This document shows, piece by piece, positions 43,186 to 52,506 of a stretch of 64,000 nucleotides of DNA. The stretch is from positions 1,704,241 to 1,768,240 of the forward strand of contig JAXLYR010000001.1 of the NCBI GenBank assembly GCA_046351325.1, read 5' to 3'. This DNA is from Xiheicaenibacterium sp046351325 (GTDB lineage Bacteria > Myxococcota_A > Polyangia > Polyangiales > Polyangiaceae). The first letter of the stretch is position 1. Every line of letters starts with the position of its first letter. The notes below the pieces were generated by a model. That model was not told the DNA's origin. It saw only the letters and a list, made by a program, of their open reading frames with translations, and made no database searches. The position numbers and the translations under genes were made by a program.

Positions 43186-45428
43186 GCGGTCTCCATCTGG
43201 TTGCGAGCGCGATCTTGGGGAGTAAGGAAACGGCGAGCCAAGGCTTCAGCGAGCTGAGCATCAATGGGGAATGCGAGAGCAGCAGCCCACCGCAGGCCCG
43301 TTTGGGGATCGGCGGTCGAGCATGAGAGGGGCGGACGAAAACCCGCTGCCCGCAGACGTCCAATCGCTGTGGTCATTGCGCCGGCGATGTCGCCTGTCAG
43401 CAGGCGACGAATGACCGCCAGATCGAGGGCCACGCGACGCTTCGCCACGAGATAGGGTGCTCCCAGAAGGCGCAGAGCTACCCAACCTTCATCGACGAGG
43501 ATGTCACGCGAGGCGTGAAAGGAGGCGCTGCGCGCCGCACGCCAGTCGAGCGCCATGAGCGCACGCGCGAGCCAGACGATGCGGTCGACGTCCAATTGGC
43601 CTTCGAGGAACATGGCGAGATCGACGAGCCGGGCACCTCGCCCCCGAGGAGCAACGAGTGACAACTGCCGCTTGCCGACCTGCGAGGCTTCGACGAGGCG
43701 GCGCTCCACAATCGACGCTAGGTCGGCGAGGGCACTTCGCCCGCAAACGACGACCCTAGGATCCCGGATTAGGCGCTTGTCGCTCACCGCATAGCGCTGA
43801 CCCTTGAGGGGTAAGACGTGCGAGCGCACGGGGTCGATCGAGCGCTGCTTTTGCTTGTATTCCGCGGCTGCACTGCCCAACGCAATCGCGAGTCGCCACT
43901 CAGGGGAGTTGTCGTCCGCAGCTTCGAGCCAGTCAGGGGAAAGGCGCGGGAGCGGACCTGCTTCGAACCCAGAGCCGGTCACTTGAACTCCCTCCACGTG
44001 GGCTGCGCGGACGAGGACTGATTGGAACTGACCTGGATCCTCGGCCCGCGTAAGACAGGTGAAGACTCCATCGCTCAAGTTGCGTTCGACGAGGCTCAGC
44101 CGCGTCGAGGCATCGCTACGAACGGCGCGTTGCAGCCGATCTATCCAAGGCGCGAGGTCGTCTATCAGCGACGCACGTGTGCGCGGTCGCGCGTCCAGAC
44201 GACCGAGGGGCACCGCGATATTGCTCTGGCCATTTCGCTCCAAATAGCCAAAGCGCTGAAATCCGCTGAGACCACGTGCCACGCCCAACTTCGCGACGGC
44301 TCGGGCGAAGTCGAGTGGACGCTGTGCGAACGCCCGCTGGACGTGCGCCCGCCCCTCACCAAGGAGTGCGAGCACGTCATCGGAAGTGGACGGTGCCGCC
44401 CAGAGCGGCATCCACTGCTCCCCTCGCTCGGCCTTTTCACGGCCACCGCTGCCAACACCGACGGCCTGGGCGTGAAGGGCGAAGGGCACGGCGGCGCGCC
44501 CTGCAGCATGAGAGTCCAGATGCCGAGTTGTCTGGCTCCGGAAGGACGTTGCGCCCTCGAGCATCAAAACAAAGTCCCAAGGGTTAACTTGTGCCTCGCC
44601 TTCCGGGCCAGTTGTTGCGTTGGGTCCACCTGCACCGCCGGGCAAGTACTGCCCGGCTGCGCTCGCGAGGACGCCACGCACGCCCGTGCCCCACAGCGCG
44701 TCTGAGAGCAACGCTGAACTCCCTGGCCGCGGAGCGCCATTCGTCGAGGTGAGATCGAACAGCCGCCCAAGGTGCTGCATATAGTTATTCGTGAAGTCCA
44801 AGCGCCCGTCGTTGCCTCCAGTGCCAAGCAGCGACGGCCAAGTTGGCTCGGCATGATCGTCGAGGACCATTGCAGCGTCCATCCACGCGCGCAGCTCACC
44901 TCGCCATGTGCGTGCGAACGGCCCGAAGACATCCGCCTTCAGTCGCTTGAACTCGCGTTCCGCGGCCGCCAGGGCGGACTTGTAGGAGGGGTCGTCACGA
45001 AGCGCCTTTCGTGCAGCTGGACTGAGACCCTTCTGCTTCGTACCCGCTTTGAGCCGTCGAACCTCTGCGTCGGCGTGGGACAAGGCAACCAGCTCTGCGC
45101 GGCTCGCCGCGACACCTTGCCGGTACGGTGCGAAGCGCGGAGCAACCGACTGCTCAATTGGACTGAGCCCCGGGTCATCGACCGCAAAGAAGCCGGAGCC
45201 GCGGTTCCAGGGAGCGAGAAGCGGCGTGGGCGCATATTCGTCGAGGAAGAAGCGCTCCAATGAATCTCGATCCAGCGAGGTCACGATGCAGAAGTGCTCG
45301 TCCTTCCAAAAGCCCCGGCACTCGGCATCCTTCTGCTGAGCGACCAACCGCAATACGCCCAGCGCTTTGAGATAGAAGGCGAGCGGCGCGGGTGCGCACC
45401 CCCAAAGATTGTGAAGGTGAACGGTCAT
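43182..45428 (-). CDS. csx17: Type I-G large subunit Csx17 (Cas8)
   Basis: 748 residues from ATG 45428, whose first bases overlap the cas3 stop (ATGA). The N-terminus HLHNLWGCAPAPLAFYLKALGVLRL is the Csx17 hallmark. Other family blocks are DFTNNYMQHLGRLFDL, NPWDFVLMLEGATSF, and the helical C-terminal third. Csx17 is the large subunit that recognises PAM and target DNA in I-G complexes, with the small-subunit role thought to be in its C-terminus. The 29-residue open extension upstream lies in cas3 and is not used. Confidence 0.9.
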   Translation of the reverse strand: MTVHLHNLWGCAPAPLAFYLKALGVLRLVAQQKDAECRGFWKDEHFCIVTSLDRDSLERFFLDEYAPTPLLAPWNRGSGFFAVDDPGLSPIEQSVAPRFAPYRQGVAASRAELVALSHADAEVRRLKAGTKQKGLSPAARKALRDDPSYKSALAAAEREFKRLKADVFGPFARTWRGELRAWMDAAMVLDDHAEPTWPSLLGTGGNDGRLDFTNNYMQHLGRLFDLTSTNGAPRPGSSALLSDALWGTGVRGVLASAAGQYLPGGAGGPNATTGPEGEAQVNPWDFVLMLEGATSFRSQTTRHLDSHAAGRAAVPFALHAQAVGVGSGGREKAERGEQWMPLWAAPSTSDDVLALLGEGRAHVQRAFAQRPLDFARAVAKLGVARGLSGFQRFGYLERNGQSNIAVPLGRLDARPRTRASLIDDLAPWIDRLQRAVRSDASTRLSLVERNLSDGVFTCLTRAEDPGQFQSVLVRAAHVEGVQVTGSGFEAGPLPRLSPDWLEAADDNSPEWRLAIALGSAAAEYKQKQRSIDPVRSHVLPLKGQRYAVSDKRLIRDPRVVVCGRSALADLASIVERRLVEASQVGKRQLSLVAPRGRGARLVDLAMFLEGQLDVDRIVWLARALMALDWRAARSASFHASRDILVDEGWVALRLLGAPYLVAKRRVALDLAVIRRLLTGDIAGAMTTAIGRLRAAGFRPPLSCSTADPQTGLRWAAALAFPIDAQLAEALARRFLTPQDRARNQMETA

Positions 45429-48301
45429 TGGGGGGCTCCCTCCGCGAGCAAGGGGTCGGTGTTGACCAGTTTGGAGGCTCGTCGATCCGCGGCGATGAGG
45501 AGGGTCTCGAGCCACGCGAGCCTTCCAGGACCGTATCGCCTCAGGAGGCTGTTCGTCCGCTCTCGCCAGCTCCGTCCAGTCACGCTCGACAGCCCGAGCG
45601 TCGCTGGGGCGAGCGTCAGACGAAGCCTGCGAACAGGCACATCAGGCTCGAGTTCGACCTCTGGAATCTCGTCCCCTTCACGCACACCTCGAATCGGCAA
45701 GCCTCGATGGTCGCGATCGACGTAATCCTGGTCTTTCGGACTGGCGTGGAGAGCGACACGGACCTTGCCGTGGTGACAGAGGACCAAATAGGCGAGAAGG
45801 TCGAACTCGTCTGCCGTGCAACCGAGCACCTGGCGTTCCAGGTCCGAGGCCGAGGATGGATCAGCAACGGGTGTGACCTCGGCCTCTTGGCCACTGAGAG
45901 AGAGCACCTGGAGCCAGGGGCCCAGCAGCGCGGGATGCTCAGGCTGGTAATGCCGGAGCACCTCGAAGAGTGCGAGGCAGCTCGCGAGCTCGTGGCGAAA
46001 CCCAGGGCGAATGTCTCCAGCACTCGCCCGGTAAACACGGCCCCACCCTTCCTTGGGTGCCTTGGCGAGGTCGCGACGATCCGGTCGGCCCTCCGGCTTC
46101 ATCAAACCTTGGAAGGCCGGGTGCGCCTTACCATAGTCGTGCCATCTACCCGCCAACGCGATGAGCTGTCGCAGGCGGTCGGGCAGGTTGAGTGCCACCG
46201 TGATGCGTTCGCTCTCTGCGCCTACTTCGCGATTGTGGGTCGCAATGGTCTTGTATCGCTCGGCCTGGCTGAGCAGCTCAGAGTCCTCGAGATCATCGGC
46301 GGACTGCACATCTTCTGGAAGGTCCAGCACAACAGGATTCACGGACTCGTCGGACTCGGGGGCGAAGCCGCGGGTCGTCGTGTAGCCGCCAACGTCGGAC
46401 GCAACACAGATGACCCGGCCGGGGACGATGTCCTGACGTGCAGCCTGCCGCCATTTGCCGTCAACGAAGTCCCATACCCAAGCACGCACCCCACCCCGCA
46501 ACTTTCGCTTCGGATCGGTCCCAGTCGCCTTGCCGCAGAGCCACGTTTGCGCAGCGAGGAATGGGATATTGCACAACTCCTCCCGTGTTGGTCGTCGTGT
46601 TGGAGGTGGTTCCGGCCATTCCTTGGCCTTGGGCTTGGGCATGTCGACCCAAAAAACGGAGACGTCGCGCTCTTCACCCGTTCGGATGAAGCGGCTTATG
46701 TCGATATCGGCCCCTGTCAGATCGGGCGTGGTATCGAACAGCTCGTCCAGTTCGCGTCGGATGAGGAGATGCTCGGGCTCATAAGGATAGAGCTCAGCAC
46801 GCTCTTCGCGTGTCATGTTCTCCTCGAACGCTTCGATGCTCGCGATACCCGCATCTGCGGATGCGTGCACGAGCCGCACAAGCGCTGCTCGAGCGGCCTC
46901 GATCTCCTCCGGTGCGTACGGCGCACTGGCCTGTTCACCACGGTCCACAACGAGGACCCGGCCCGCCCCTCCATAACGTGCGCAGCGGCCGAAACGTTGA
47001 ACCAGGCTCGACCAGGGAGCGAGTTCGGAGATCACACAGCCGGCGGAGATATCAACACCCGCTTCGACGACTTGCGTGGCCACGATGATGCGGTCGACAC
47101 CAGGCTTGCATGCGGCGCGTTCGAGGAACCGAGCCTTCCACTTGACGCGTTCGTAAGGCCGGAAGCGGCTGTGTACCAGCTCGAGCTCCGCCGATGGCTT
47201 GAGCGCTTGGAGAGCGTCGTACGTCTCGCACGCGCGCGTCACGGTGTTGCAGACCACCAGTGTAATTTTGCCGTGGTCACCGGCCGCCAGCGCGTTGTGC
47301 GCCCTCACACACAGCGCGGCGAATACCTTGCTGTCGCTCACGTCGAGCGCCTCGAGCTCGAGCGACTTCTTGATGGCTGCTAGCCCCGAATCGCGCTCAG
47401 CGACCTCGAGGTGGATTGGCGCTGTCGTCCAATCACCATGTCGTGGGGTGGTGTCCACGCTCTTCAGCCAGTCGTGTTGGAGCGTGGCGCTCATCCACCA
47501 GCTCAACCGCGGTCGCGCGATGGAGCTCGCGTCTTCATCGAAGAAGGCCTGGAGTTGAGCTGTGGTCGCGAGCCCGACATCCATGAGCTGGACCTCGTCG
47601 AGCACCCAAAGGGCGTCGTGGTTCAACAGCCCGAACTCCATCGGCCACCGAGCGCGGCCCGCCGCGTACCCACGGTTGAGTGCCCGGGATAGGAGCATGT
47701 CCTGCGTCCCAACGAGGATTGCTGCCTCCTCGGGGTAGAGGTTCCATTCGCCACCTGCATCGGCCCCACCCATGAGCAAGTGGACGCCGACTTTGCCCCG
47801 ATGCTCGGCCCGCGGATCCCAGCGGAGTCCAAGCCGATCGAGGCACTTGCCAACCTCATCGGCGGTCTGTTCCGCGAGCACGCGCATTGGCAGGGCCCAG
47901 ACGAGGCGCCTCGGCCAGCGATCATCGGAGCGTGCGACTCGGTGATAGAGCCACGCACCAATCACCCCGAGTGTTTTGCCGTAGCCCGTGGGGATGCGAA
48001 TCACGCGCGAACGCGGCGCGGGGTCTTCCACGAGTGTGCGCTGCCAAGGTCGTGGCAAGTAGCCAGTGGCTCCTTGGAACCAGGCGTCGTAGCCATCGAC
48101 GTCCAGGGGTTGTTGGGGACTCTGGGATTCGTGCGCCCTCATCTCAGCCGGCTCCTGGACGGCTGGCTTCGCGAGGTCGACCACAGCCGTGGATGACGGC
48201 AGTGGCGAGGCTTCACGCTTCTTGGGCTTCCCAAGCCACTCGGCCCAGTTCTCGAAACCTTTTGGGGCGGGGGCGGGCTTCGGCGGCTTCTTGGTCGTCA
48301 T
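45425..48301 (-). CDS. cas3: Cas3 helicase-nuclease, type I-G form (C-terminal HD)
   Basis: 958 residues. The helicase comes first: Walker A RIPTGYGKT at 102-110, DEVQ at 235-238 (motif II), VVEAGVDISAG near 415 and QRFGRCARYG (motif VI). The HD nuclease follows at the C-terminus, with WHDYGKAHPAF near 720, FRHELASC and LCHHGKVRVALH, the order typical of I-G Cas3. Cas3 unwinds and degrades the non-target strand after Cascade binding. GGAG sits six bases upstream of ATG 48301, which follows the previous stop directly. All main motifs look intact. Confidence 0.92.
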   Translation of the reverse strand: MTTKKPPKPAPAPKGFENWAEWLGKPKKREASPLPSSTAVVDLAKPAVQEPAEMRAHESQSPQQPLDVDGYDAWFQGATGYLPRPWQRTLVEDPAPRSRVIRIPTGYGKTLGVIGAWLYHRVARSDDRWPRRLVWALPMRVLAEQTADEVGKCLDRLGLRWDPRAEHRGKVGVHLLMGGADAGGEWNLYPEEAAILVGTQDMLLSRALNRGYAAGRARWPMEFGLLNHDALWVLDEVQLMDVGLATTAQLQAFFDEDASSIARPRLSWWMSATLQHDWLKSVDTTPRHGDWTTAPIHLEVAERDSGLAAIKKSLELEALDVSDSKVFAALCVRAHNALAAGDHGKITLVVCNTVTRACETYDALQALKPSAELELVHSRFRPYERVKWKARFLERAACKPGVDRIIVATQVVEAGVDISAGCVISELAPWSSLVQRFGRCARYGGAGRVLVVDRGEQASAPYAPEEIEAARAALVRLVHASADAGIASIEAFEENMTREERAELYPYEPEHLLIRRELDELFDTTPDLTGADIDISRFIRTGEERDVSVFWVDMPKPKAKEWPEPPPTRRPTREELCNIPFLAAQTWLCGKATGTDPKRKLRGGVRAWVWDFVDGKWRQAARQDIVPGRVICVASDVGGYTTTRGFAPESDESVNPVVLDLPEDVQSADDLEDSELLSQAERYKTIATHNREVGAESERITVALNLPDRLRQLIALAGRWHDYGKAHPAFQGLMKPEGRPDRRDLAKAPKEGWGRVYRASAGDIRPGFRHELASCLALFEVLRHYQPEHPALLGPWLQVLSLSGQEAEVTPVADPSSASDLERQVLGCTADEFDLLAYLVLCHHGKVRVALHASPKDQDYVDRDHRGLPIRGVREGDEIPEVELEPDVPVRRLRLTLAPATLGLSSVTGRSWRERTNSLLRRYGPGRLAWLETLLIAADRRASKLVNTDPLLAEGAPQ

Positions 48302-48304
48302 CAC

Positions 48305-50323
48305 CTACTCCACTGCGATTCCCAGAGCGGCTCGCACTGCGAGGTAGTCTTCGCTCACGGACCAGATTCGGAGCGCATCGATGCGCGCCTCGGTCGCGTC
48401 GTCTCCCGTGGCCTCTCCACCGCGCAATATGCCGATAGTCCATTCGAGGTCATGACAGAGCAGTAACCCCAAGCGGTCTGCGGTGGCGTCGACTCCCCTG
48501 AGCCAACCAGCGAGATCGATGGCTTGCTCCTCGAGTCCCTCGGTCGCCTTGACGATGATCTTTCGCTCGTCGGGATCGACCTGCGTTTGGAGCATGATCT
48601 GCTCGAGGTGACTCAGATGCTCGAACTGTGTCGCGCCTCGAGAGAGCGCAATCGTCGCCTCGACCCAGCGTCGCAGCTCGGACTCTTGGGGGACGAGGCG
48701 ACGCGCGTAGTGACCAGGTAGAAAGTAGCTCAGGTGATTCGCCGCAACAAAGGCGGCGACGCGGGCGTCGGTGAGATCCACAGCCTCGGCTCCAAGCCCA
48801 ATCGTCGGCTGGTCACCATGAATTGAGAAAATCGTGATTGGCGCCGTGCTGTGCAGGTAGATGGGTGGCAACTCAACGCCAAGGACCCGCGCTGCGTAGA
48901 CCAATGTCTGACTGAGGACGGAGTGGCGTGAGGGATCGATGCGATGGGCGTCCGTGTAGCCCTGTGCGACAGTGGGACGGCCATACCGCTCCAGCAACGC
49001 TGGCAGAACATAGTCCACCACGGTGGTCACCCGCGGATCGACGGCGTCATGAACGACGTGTCGAGCCCGCAAGTCGGGATCGAGCGCTGCATGGGCGTGT
49101 GCGGCCTTCTCGGAGCGTCGCGCTTCGAAGAAGGCCTGTTCGGAGTCCTCTGCCGCGCCGAGCGTGACGAGAGCTTGGCAGGTGGCCCATATCGCATCGG
49201 TGCGGCGCGCTTGCGTATAGGCCTTGCGCAGCTCCCTGTATCCCTCTGGGTCGCGGGGGTTTGCAGCGACCGCGGCCGAACAGCGGGCAATGACGCCGGT
49301 CCGTTCTGCTGCCGCCTCGGTCCTCAAACGTCGCCGTTCGAAAGATCGGATCGCGTGGACGTACCTGTCGTCGAACTCGAGCCCAATTCCCTGGCCGGCG
49401 GCGACAACCTCGGCCGCGGGCATGTCGACAGGGAGTGCGAGGATGAACGCGCTCTTCGTGAGCTTCTTGGGCTTGCCGCGCTTCGTCTCTGCGAGGGCGA
49501 AATAGACGCGTGCTTTGGTCGCTCCTGCGTAGAAGATCCGCCCCGCCTTCGCGAGCGACTTGGTGGCGCGCTGCCAATCAGTATTCTCAAGACCCAACGC
49601 GTCGCGCGCCGCCCGTGCCTTCGTGCCAGGGTGCTCTTTGATGTAGGCGAGTACATGTTCGGCGCTCGCGGCGATCTCGGCGTTCGTTCTCCGGATCCGC
49701 GGCTTGCTGGTCTTTTCACCGATCTCGGGGTGCTCCTCCTCATCGTCCTCGTCGGCGATGCCGTCGTCCGCTCCCTCTTCACTCACCGGTGAATCGAGTT
49801 GGATCGACGGAGCTTCCTCTTCGTCGTCCTCACTCGATACGGCCGGGGCACCAGACACATCACTGGGATCTTCATCCCGATCGTCCGGCTCCTCCGGCAA
49901 CGGCTCTCCGAACATGCTCAGATCCGCCTTCGGACCTTTCGAGCTGGTCTCTGCAACCTTGCTCGCGTCACCCCAATTCGTGACGAGCGCACGCATCTCC
50001 GCGATGACCTTCTCCGCCGCTTCATCTCGACGCCCCTCGACCGCAGGGGCCTGCGCTGGAGGCGCGGCTGCAAACCCGACCGACTCGTCGACGAGCACCG
50101 ACACGGTCGCCTTCGCAGCTTCCGCCTTGGCGCGCGCGGCAAGAGCCTCGCGATAACCCATCTCGTACGCTCGCCGCAGCGCCGCAGTGAGTTGTGCCTC
50201 GGCCGCGTTTTGAAGGTCGGGGAGCTCAGTCGATACCTGTCGGGCGCGCGTCGCACGCTCGACGATATCCAAGAGATCCGGCAAGTACTGCTCGAGGAGC
50301 AGGCGCACGATCGAGTCACTCAT
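48305..50323 (-). CDS. Winged-helix/TPR-like protein in the type I-G operon, unknown
   Basis: 672 residues. There is an N-terminal coiled region (1-100), and an acidic Ser/Glu/Asp linker (about 130-200). A Lys-Arg patch leads to a winged-helix-like domain (about 205-275: AEHVLAYIKEHPGTKARAA, GLENTDWQRATKSLAKAGRIFYAG). The C-terminal about 350 residues are TPR-like helices plus an alpha/beta region (DAVDPRVTTVVDYVLPALLE, HSVLSQTLVYAARVLGVELPPIYLH) seen in other myxobacterial proteins. It shares ATGA with the DGQHR gene, and cas3 follows at once. It is not a known Cas protein. A DNA-binding accessory or regulator is inferred. Confidence 0.7.
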   Translation of the reverse strand: MSDSIVRLLLEQYLPDLLDIVERATRARQVSTELPDLQNAAEAQLTAALRRAYEMGYREALAARAKAEAAKATVSVLVDESVGFAAAPPAQAPAVEGRRDEAAEKVIAEMRALVTNWGDASKVAETSSKGPKADLSMFGEPLPEEPDDRDEDPSDVSGAPAVSSEDDEEEAPSIQLDSPVSEEGADDGIADEDDEEEHPEIGEKTSKPRIRRTNAEIAASAEHVLAYIKEHPGTKARAARDALGLENTDWQRATKSLAKAGRIFYAGATKARVYFALAETKRGKPKKLTKSAFILALPVDMPAAEVVAAGQGIGLEFDDRYVHAIRSFERRRLRTEAAAERTGVIARCSAAVAANPRDPEGYRELRKAYTQARRTDAIWATCQALVTLGAAEDSEQAFFEARRSEKAAHAHAALDPDLRARHVVHDAVDPRVTTVVDYVLPALLERYGRPTVAQGYTDAHRIDPSRHSVLSQTLVYAARVLGVELPPIYLHSTAPITIFSIHGDQPTIGLGAEAVDLTDARVAAFVAANHLSYFLPGHYARRLVPQESELRRWVEATIALSRGATQFEHLSHLEQIMLQTQVDPDERKIIVKATEGLEEQAIDLAGWLRGVDATADRLGLLLCHDLEWTIGILRGGEATGDDATEARIDALRIWSVSEDYLAVRAALGIAVE

Positions 50324-51489
50324 CGGGTCGGCTCGCTCTCGACGGCCAGAGCTTCGATGAGCTCGCGTGTTAGTAGACGAGTCGTCTCCTTCCCACCGCC
50401 ACCCGCTCGGTCACGCCACATCCCTGCCGTGCGAAACCGCTCCGACCCCACGCGCGCGGCCCAAGGCATGACGACCTCGGCGATGGCCGCTCGCGGATCA
50501 CCTCCACGGGCAAATACCAAACGAAACACCTCTCGGGAGGCCTGGATGAACGCCCTGAGCGCGAGCAGCGAATGGGTCGAGTAGCCGTCCTTGCCCCACG
50601 CACCCGCAAGGACCTTCGCGACCGCCAGGAAGTAGTGATTGTAGAGCGCTGGCGCATAGTGCTCGAGCTGGTCCACCCACTCAGCCCCTCCCGCGTCACG
50701 ACGAATGTCCTCCAGGGCTCGGCGAAGCTCCTGCGCGAGCCCGGCTTGAGCCACCCTCCCGGCGCCAACCCCGAGCATCTTGATGTCACCGCGGAGAGCC
50801 GAATCCTCGTCCTCGTTGAGCGTCTTGATGACGTCATGAACACGTGCGTCGCGCTCGTCTGCGAACAGCTTCTGTCCGCTCAGGCTCAGCAGAAGCGACG
50901 GATTCAGCTTCGTGTGTTTGGAGTTGATGGTGACGAACATCTCGACGACCGCAGCTGGGGGGAGCCCCGCGAAGAGCACTGCAGGGATCTGCAAATCCTT
51001 CAACGCCGCCGCGGTGGTCGCGTCGACGTTGGGCGATTGCAGCAGCGCGCTCAGGGATAGCAGGCGATGTTGACCATCGAGCACACGCAGTGCGCCCTCT
51101 TCGTCGTCGAACTGCAAGAGACCTACGAAGGGGTTGGTCCCGTCACCGCGGAAGGTGACGGGCTCGTCAGTGGTGAGGAGCACAGCTCCAGGCAGCGGGG
51201 GGAGTTGACCACTCTCCCGAGACTCGAGCACGTAGGCCGCGATCTCCTCGATCTTCTTCTTGAGGATGGGACGCTGGTACGCCTCGTCTTTGGCTTCAAT
51301 CCGCTCCTCGATGTCGCCCCAGTTCACGAGCGAGGTCTTCTTCTTCCTCGACTTCGTTGGCCTACCTTGCATTGCCGCATCTCCGAGGACCTCGAAGCGA
51401 ACGAGTCGCTCAACGTCACCAGCCGCAAGATTCAGCAGGTAGATAGTCTGGTTGAACTGCTGGACCTTGAGTGCGGGAACTACGAACAT
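50320..51489 (-). CDS. DGQHR-domain (DndB-like) protein heading the type I-G operon
   Basis: 389 residues. The defining motif VLDGQHRLLSL lies near 137-147, with FVTINSKHTKLN near 185 and an N-terminal QFNQTIYLLNLAAGDVERLV. DGQHR proteins include DndB of the phosphorothioate system and DpdB of the deazapurine system, and have a ParB/Srx-like fold. Here no dnd or dpd genes are present. It is the first gene of the operon that runs into cas3-csx17-csb1-csb2. AAAGG precedes the ATG. Its role may be sensing or regulating on modified or foreign DNA, by inference. Confidence 0.82.
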   Translation of the reverse strand: MFVVPALKVQQFNQTIYLLNLAAGDVERLVRFEVLGDAAMQGRPTKSRKKKTSLVNWGDIEERIEAKDEAYQRPILKKKIEEIAAYVLESRESGQLPPLPGAVLLTTDEPVTFRGDGTNPFVGLLQFDDEEGALRVLDGQHRLLSLSALLQSPNVDATTAAALKDLQIPAVLFAGLPPAAVVEMFVTINSKHTKLNPSLLLSLSGQKLFADERDARVHDVIKTLNEDEDSALRGDIKMLGVGAGRVAQAGLAQELRRALEDIRRDAGGAEWVDQLEHYAPALYNHYFLAVAKVLAGAWGKDGYSTHSLLALRAFIQASREVFRLVFARGGDPRAAIAEVVMPWAARVGSERFRTAGMWRDRAGGGGKETTRLLTRELIEALAVESEPTR

Positions 51490-51783
51490 CCGACGAACCT
51501 TTCGTGGGTGAGGACGACACCGTGCACGGCTAACGGGCAGCCTCCAGGTTACGACAGCTTAGGCCGAGCGTCCCTCCCTTCTTCATCGGACGCCTCGCTG
51601 ACAGTTTCGTCAAGTTCAGCGAAGGAATGGGCGCCTCCCGGAAACGCTGTAAGGAAGTCGGTGCCAAACCACACATGCTCCAACGTGGTAGCGCTCTCGC
51701 GCAACCTAGAACCCATCCGCCCCTGGGTCGTCGAGCCGCAGGACCTGTGGTGATGTCTGTGAGGCCTGCGAGGACCAATAATC
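51490..51783. other. Promoter region of the type I-G operon with possible gene remnant
   Basis: These 294 bases lie between the divergent DGQHR operon and the lipoprotein pair. A minus-strand frame ending at 51549 reads LEHVWFGTDFLTAFPGGAHSF, with plausible codons but no start or family; it may be the tail of a lost gene. No clear -35/-10 pair or CRISPR-like repeat was found. It contains one copy of a 22-bp repeat at 51720-51741. Confidence 0.4.
51720..51741. repeat. 22-bp direct repeat, left copy
   Basis: Identical over 22 bp (CCCCTGGGTCGTCGAGCCGC plus AG) to 62799-62820, in the same orientation. The two copies bracket the lipoprotein pair and the type III-like operon. Confidence 0.6.
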
Positions 51784-52506
51784 ATGCGAACGATCCCCTT
51801 TGCTTTCGCAGCATTGCTCGCATGCGGCCCAACCATCGAGACCACCGGCGGGGCGGGAGGTGCCGGCGCCGGCAACGCTGGCGCTGGCGGCGCTACCGAC
51901 CCAATCTGTGGGGACCCTGATCGCTACCAGGTTTGTCAGGGGCCCAATGACTGCTCACCAACCGACTGCGGCTGTCTCCCCTTGGGCGGCGCGGACCACG
52001 ACGACATCGGCGTGTGCGCGGTGCAGACCAACGAATGGATCTTCGCTGGCCACAGCTGTCCGGACGGTGGGGTCTTGGTCGGCCCGATTGGGGAGGCCTG
52101 CGTCCCCTGGGAGGTAGGGAAGCTCTTTTGCGACAATGGAGCGCGCGATCTCGTTCGGTTCGTGGACTATGGGGCCTTCGACTGTGAGGCGCTGCCCGAC
52201 CCCGATACTTGTCCGGTGACAGAGACGCTCGAGCTGTGTGGGAGTGCTTGCGGCGCCTGTAAAGAGACCGAGTTTTGTCACGGCCGGTCACGATTGCACC
52301 CATACGGTATGTGCCTCCCGTTGATCGATCTTATTTGCCGCGCGACTTCAGCCAACTGCGGGGCCGACGAGGCTTGCTTCGTCTTCACCGTGGACGAGGC
52401 ATCACAGCCGCTCGCGGACAAGTGGGGGTTGTGTCTGCCGACGGCGACTTGCCAGGCTGCAGCGGCCGAGCTGCCAGGGGGCGGGAAGTGCTACGCCAAT
52501 CTTTGA
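51784..52506 (+). CDS. Cys-rich lipoprotein, paralogue 1
   Basis: 240 residues with a short signal and a Cys at about 14 (AALLACG), then the Gly/Ala linker TGGAGGAGAGNAGAGG. The mature domain has about 20 Cys. Its blocks are shared with the next gene: CGPNDC-like starts, a GVCAVQTNEW / GVCWPDIPEW pair, GMCLPLIDLICRATSANCG, and FTVDEASQPLADKWGLCL. It is likely an outer-membrane or surface protein of unknown function. The next gene overlaps its end. Confidence 0.68.
   Translation: MRTIPFAFAALLACGPTIETTGGAGGAGAGNAGAGGATDPICGDPDRYQVCQGPNDCSPTDCGCLPLGGADHDDIGVCAVQTNEWIFAGHSCPDGGVLVGPIGEACVPWEVGKLFCDNGARDLVRFVDYGAFDCEALPDPDTCPVTETLELCGSACGACKETEFCHGRSRLHPYGMCLPLIDLICRATSANCGADEACFVFTVDEASQPLADKWGLCLPTATCQAAAAELPGGGKCYANL

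Noticed and set aside
45392..47383. A 663-codon plus-strand frame inside cas3
   Set aside because: Cas3 motifs are all on the minus strand.
51490..51783. Search for a CRISPR array or leader between the two Cas operons
   Set aside because: No short sequence recurs at 60-75 bp spacing.
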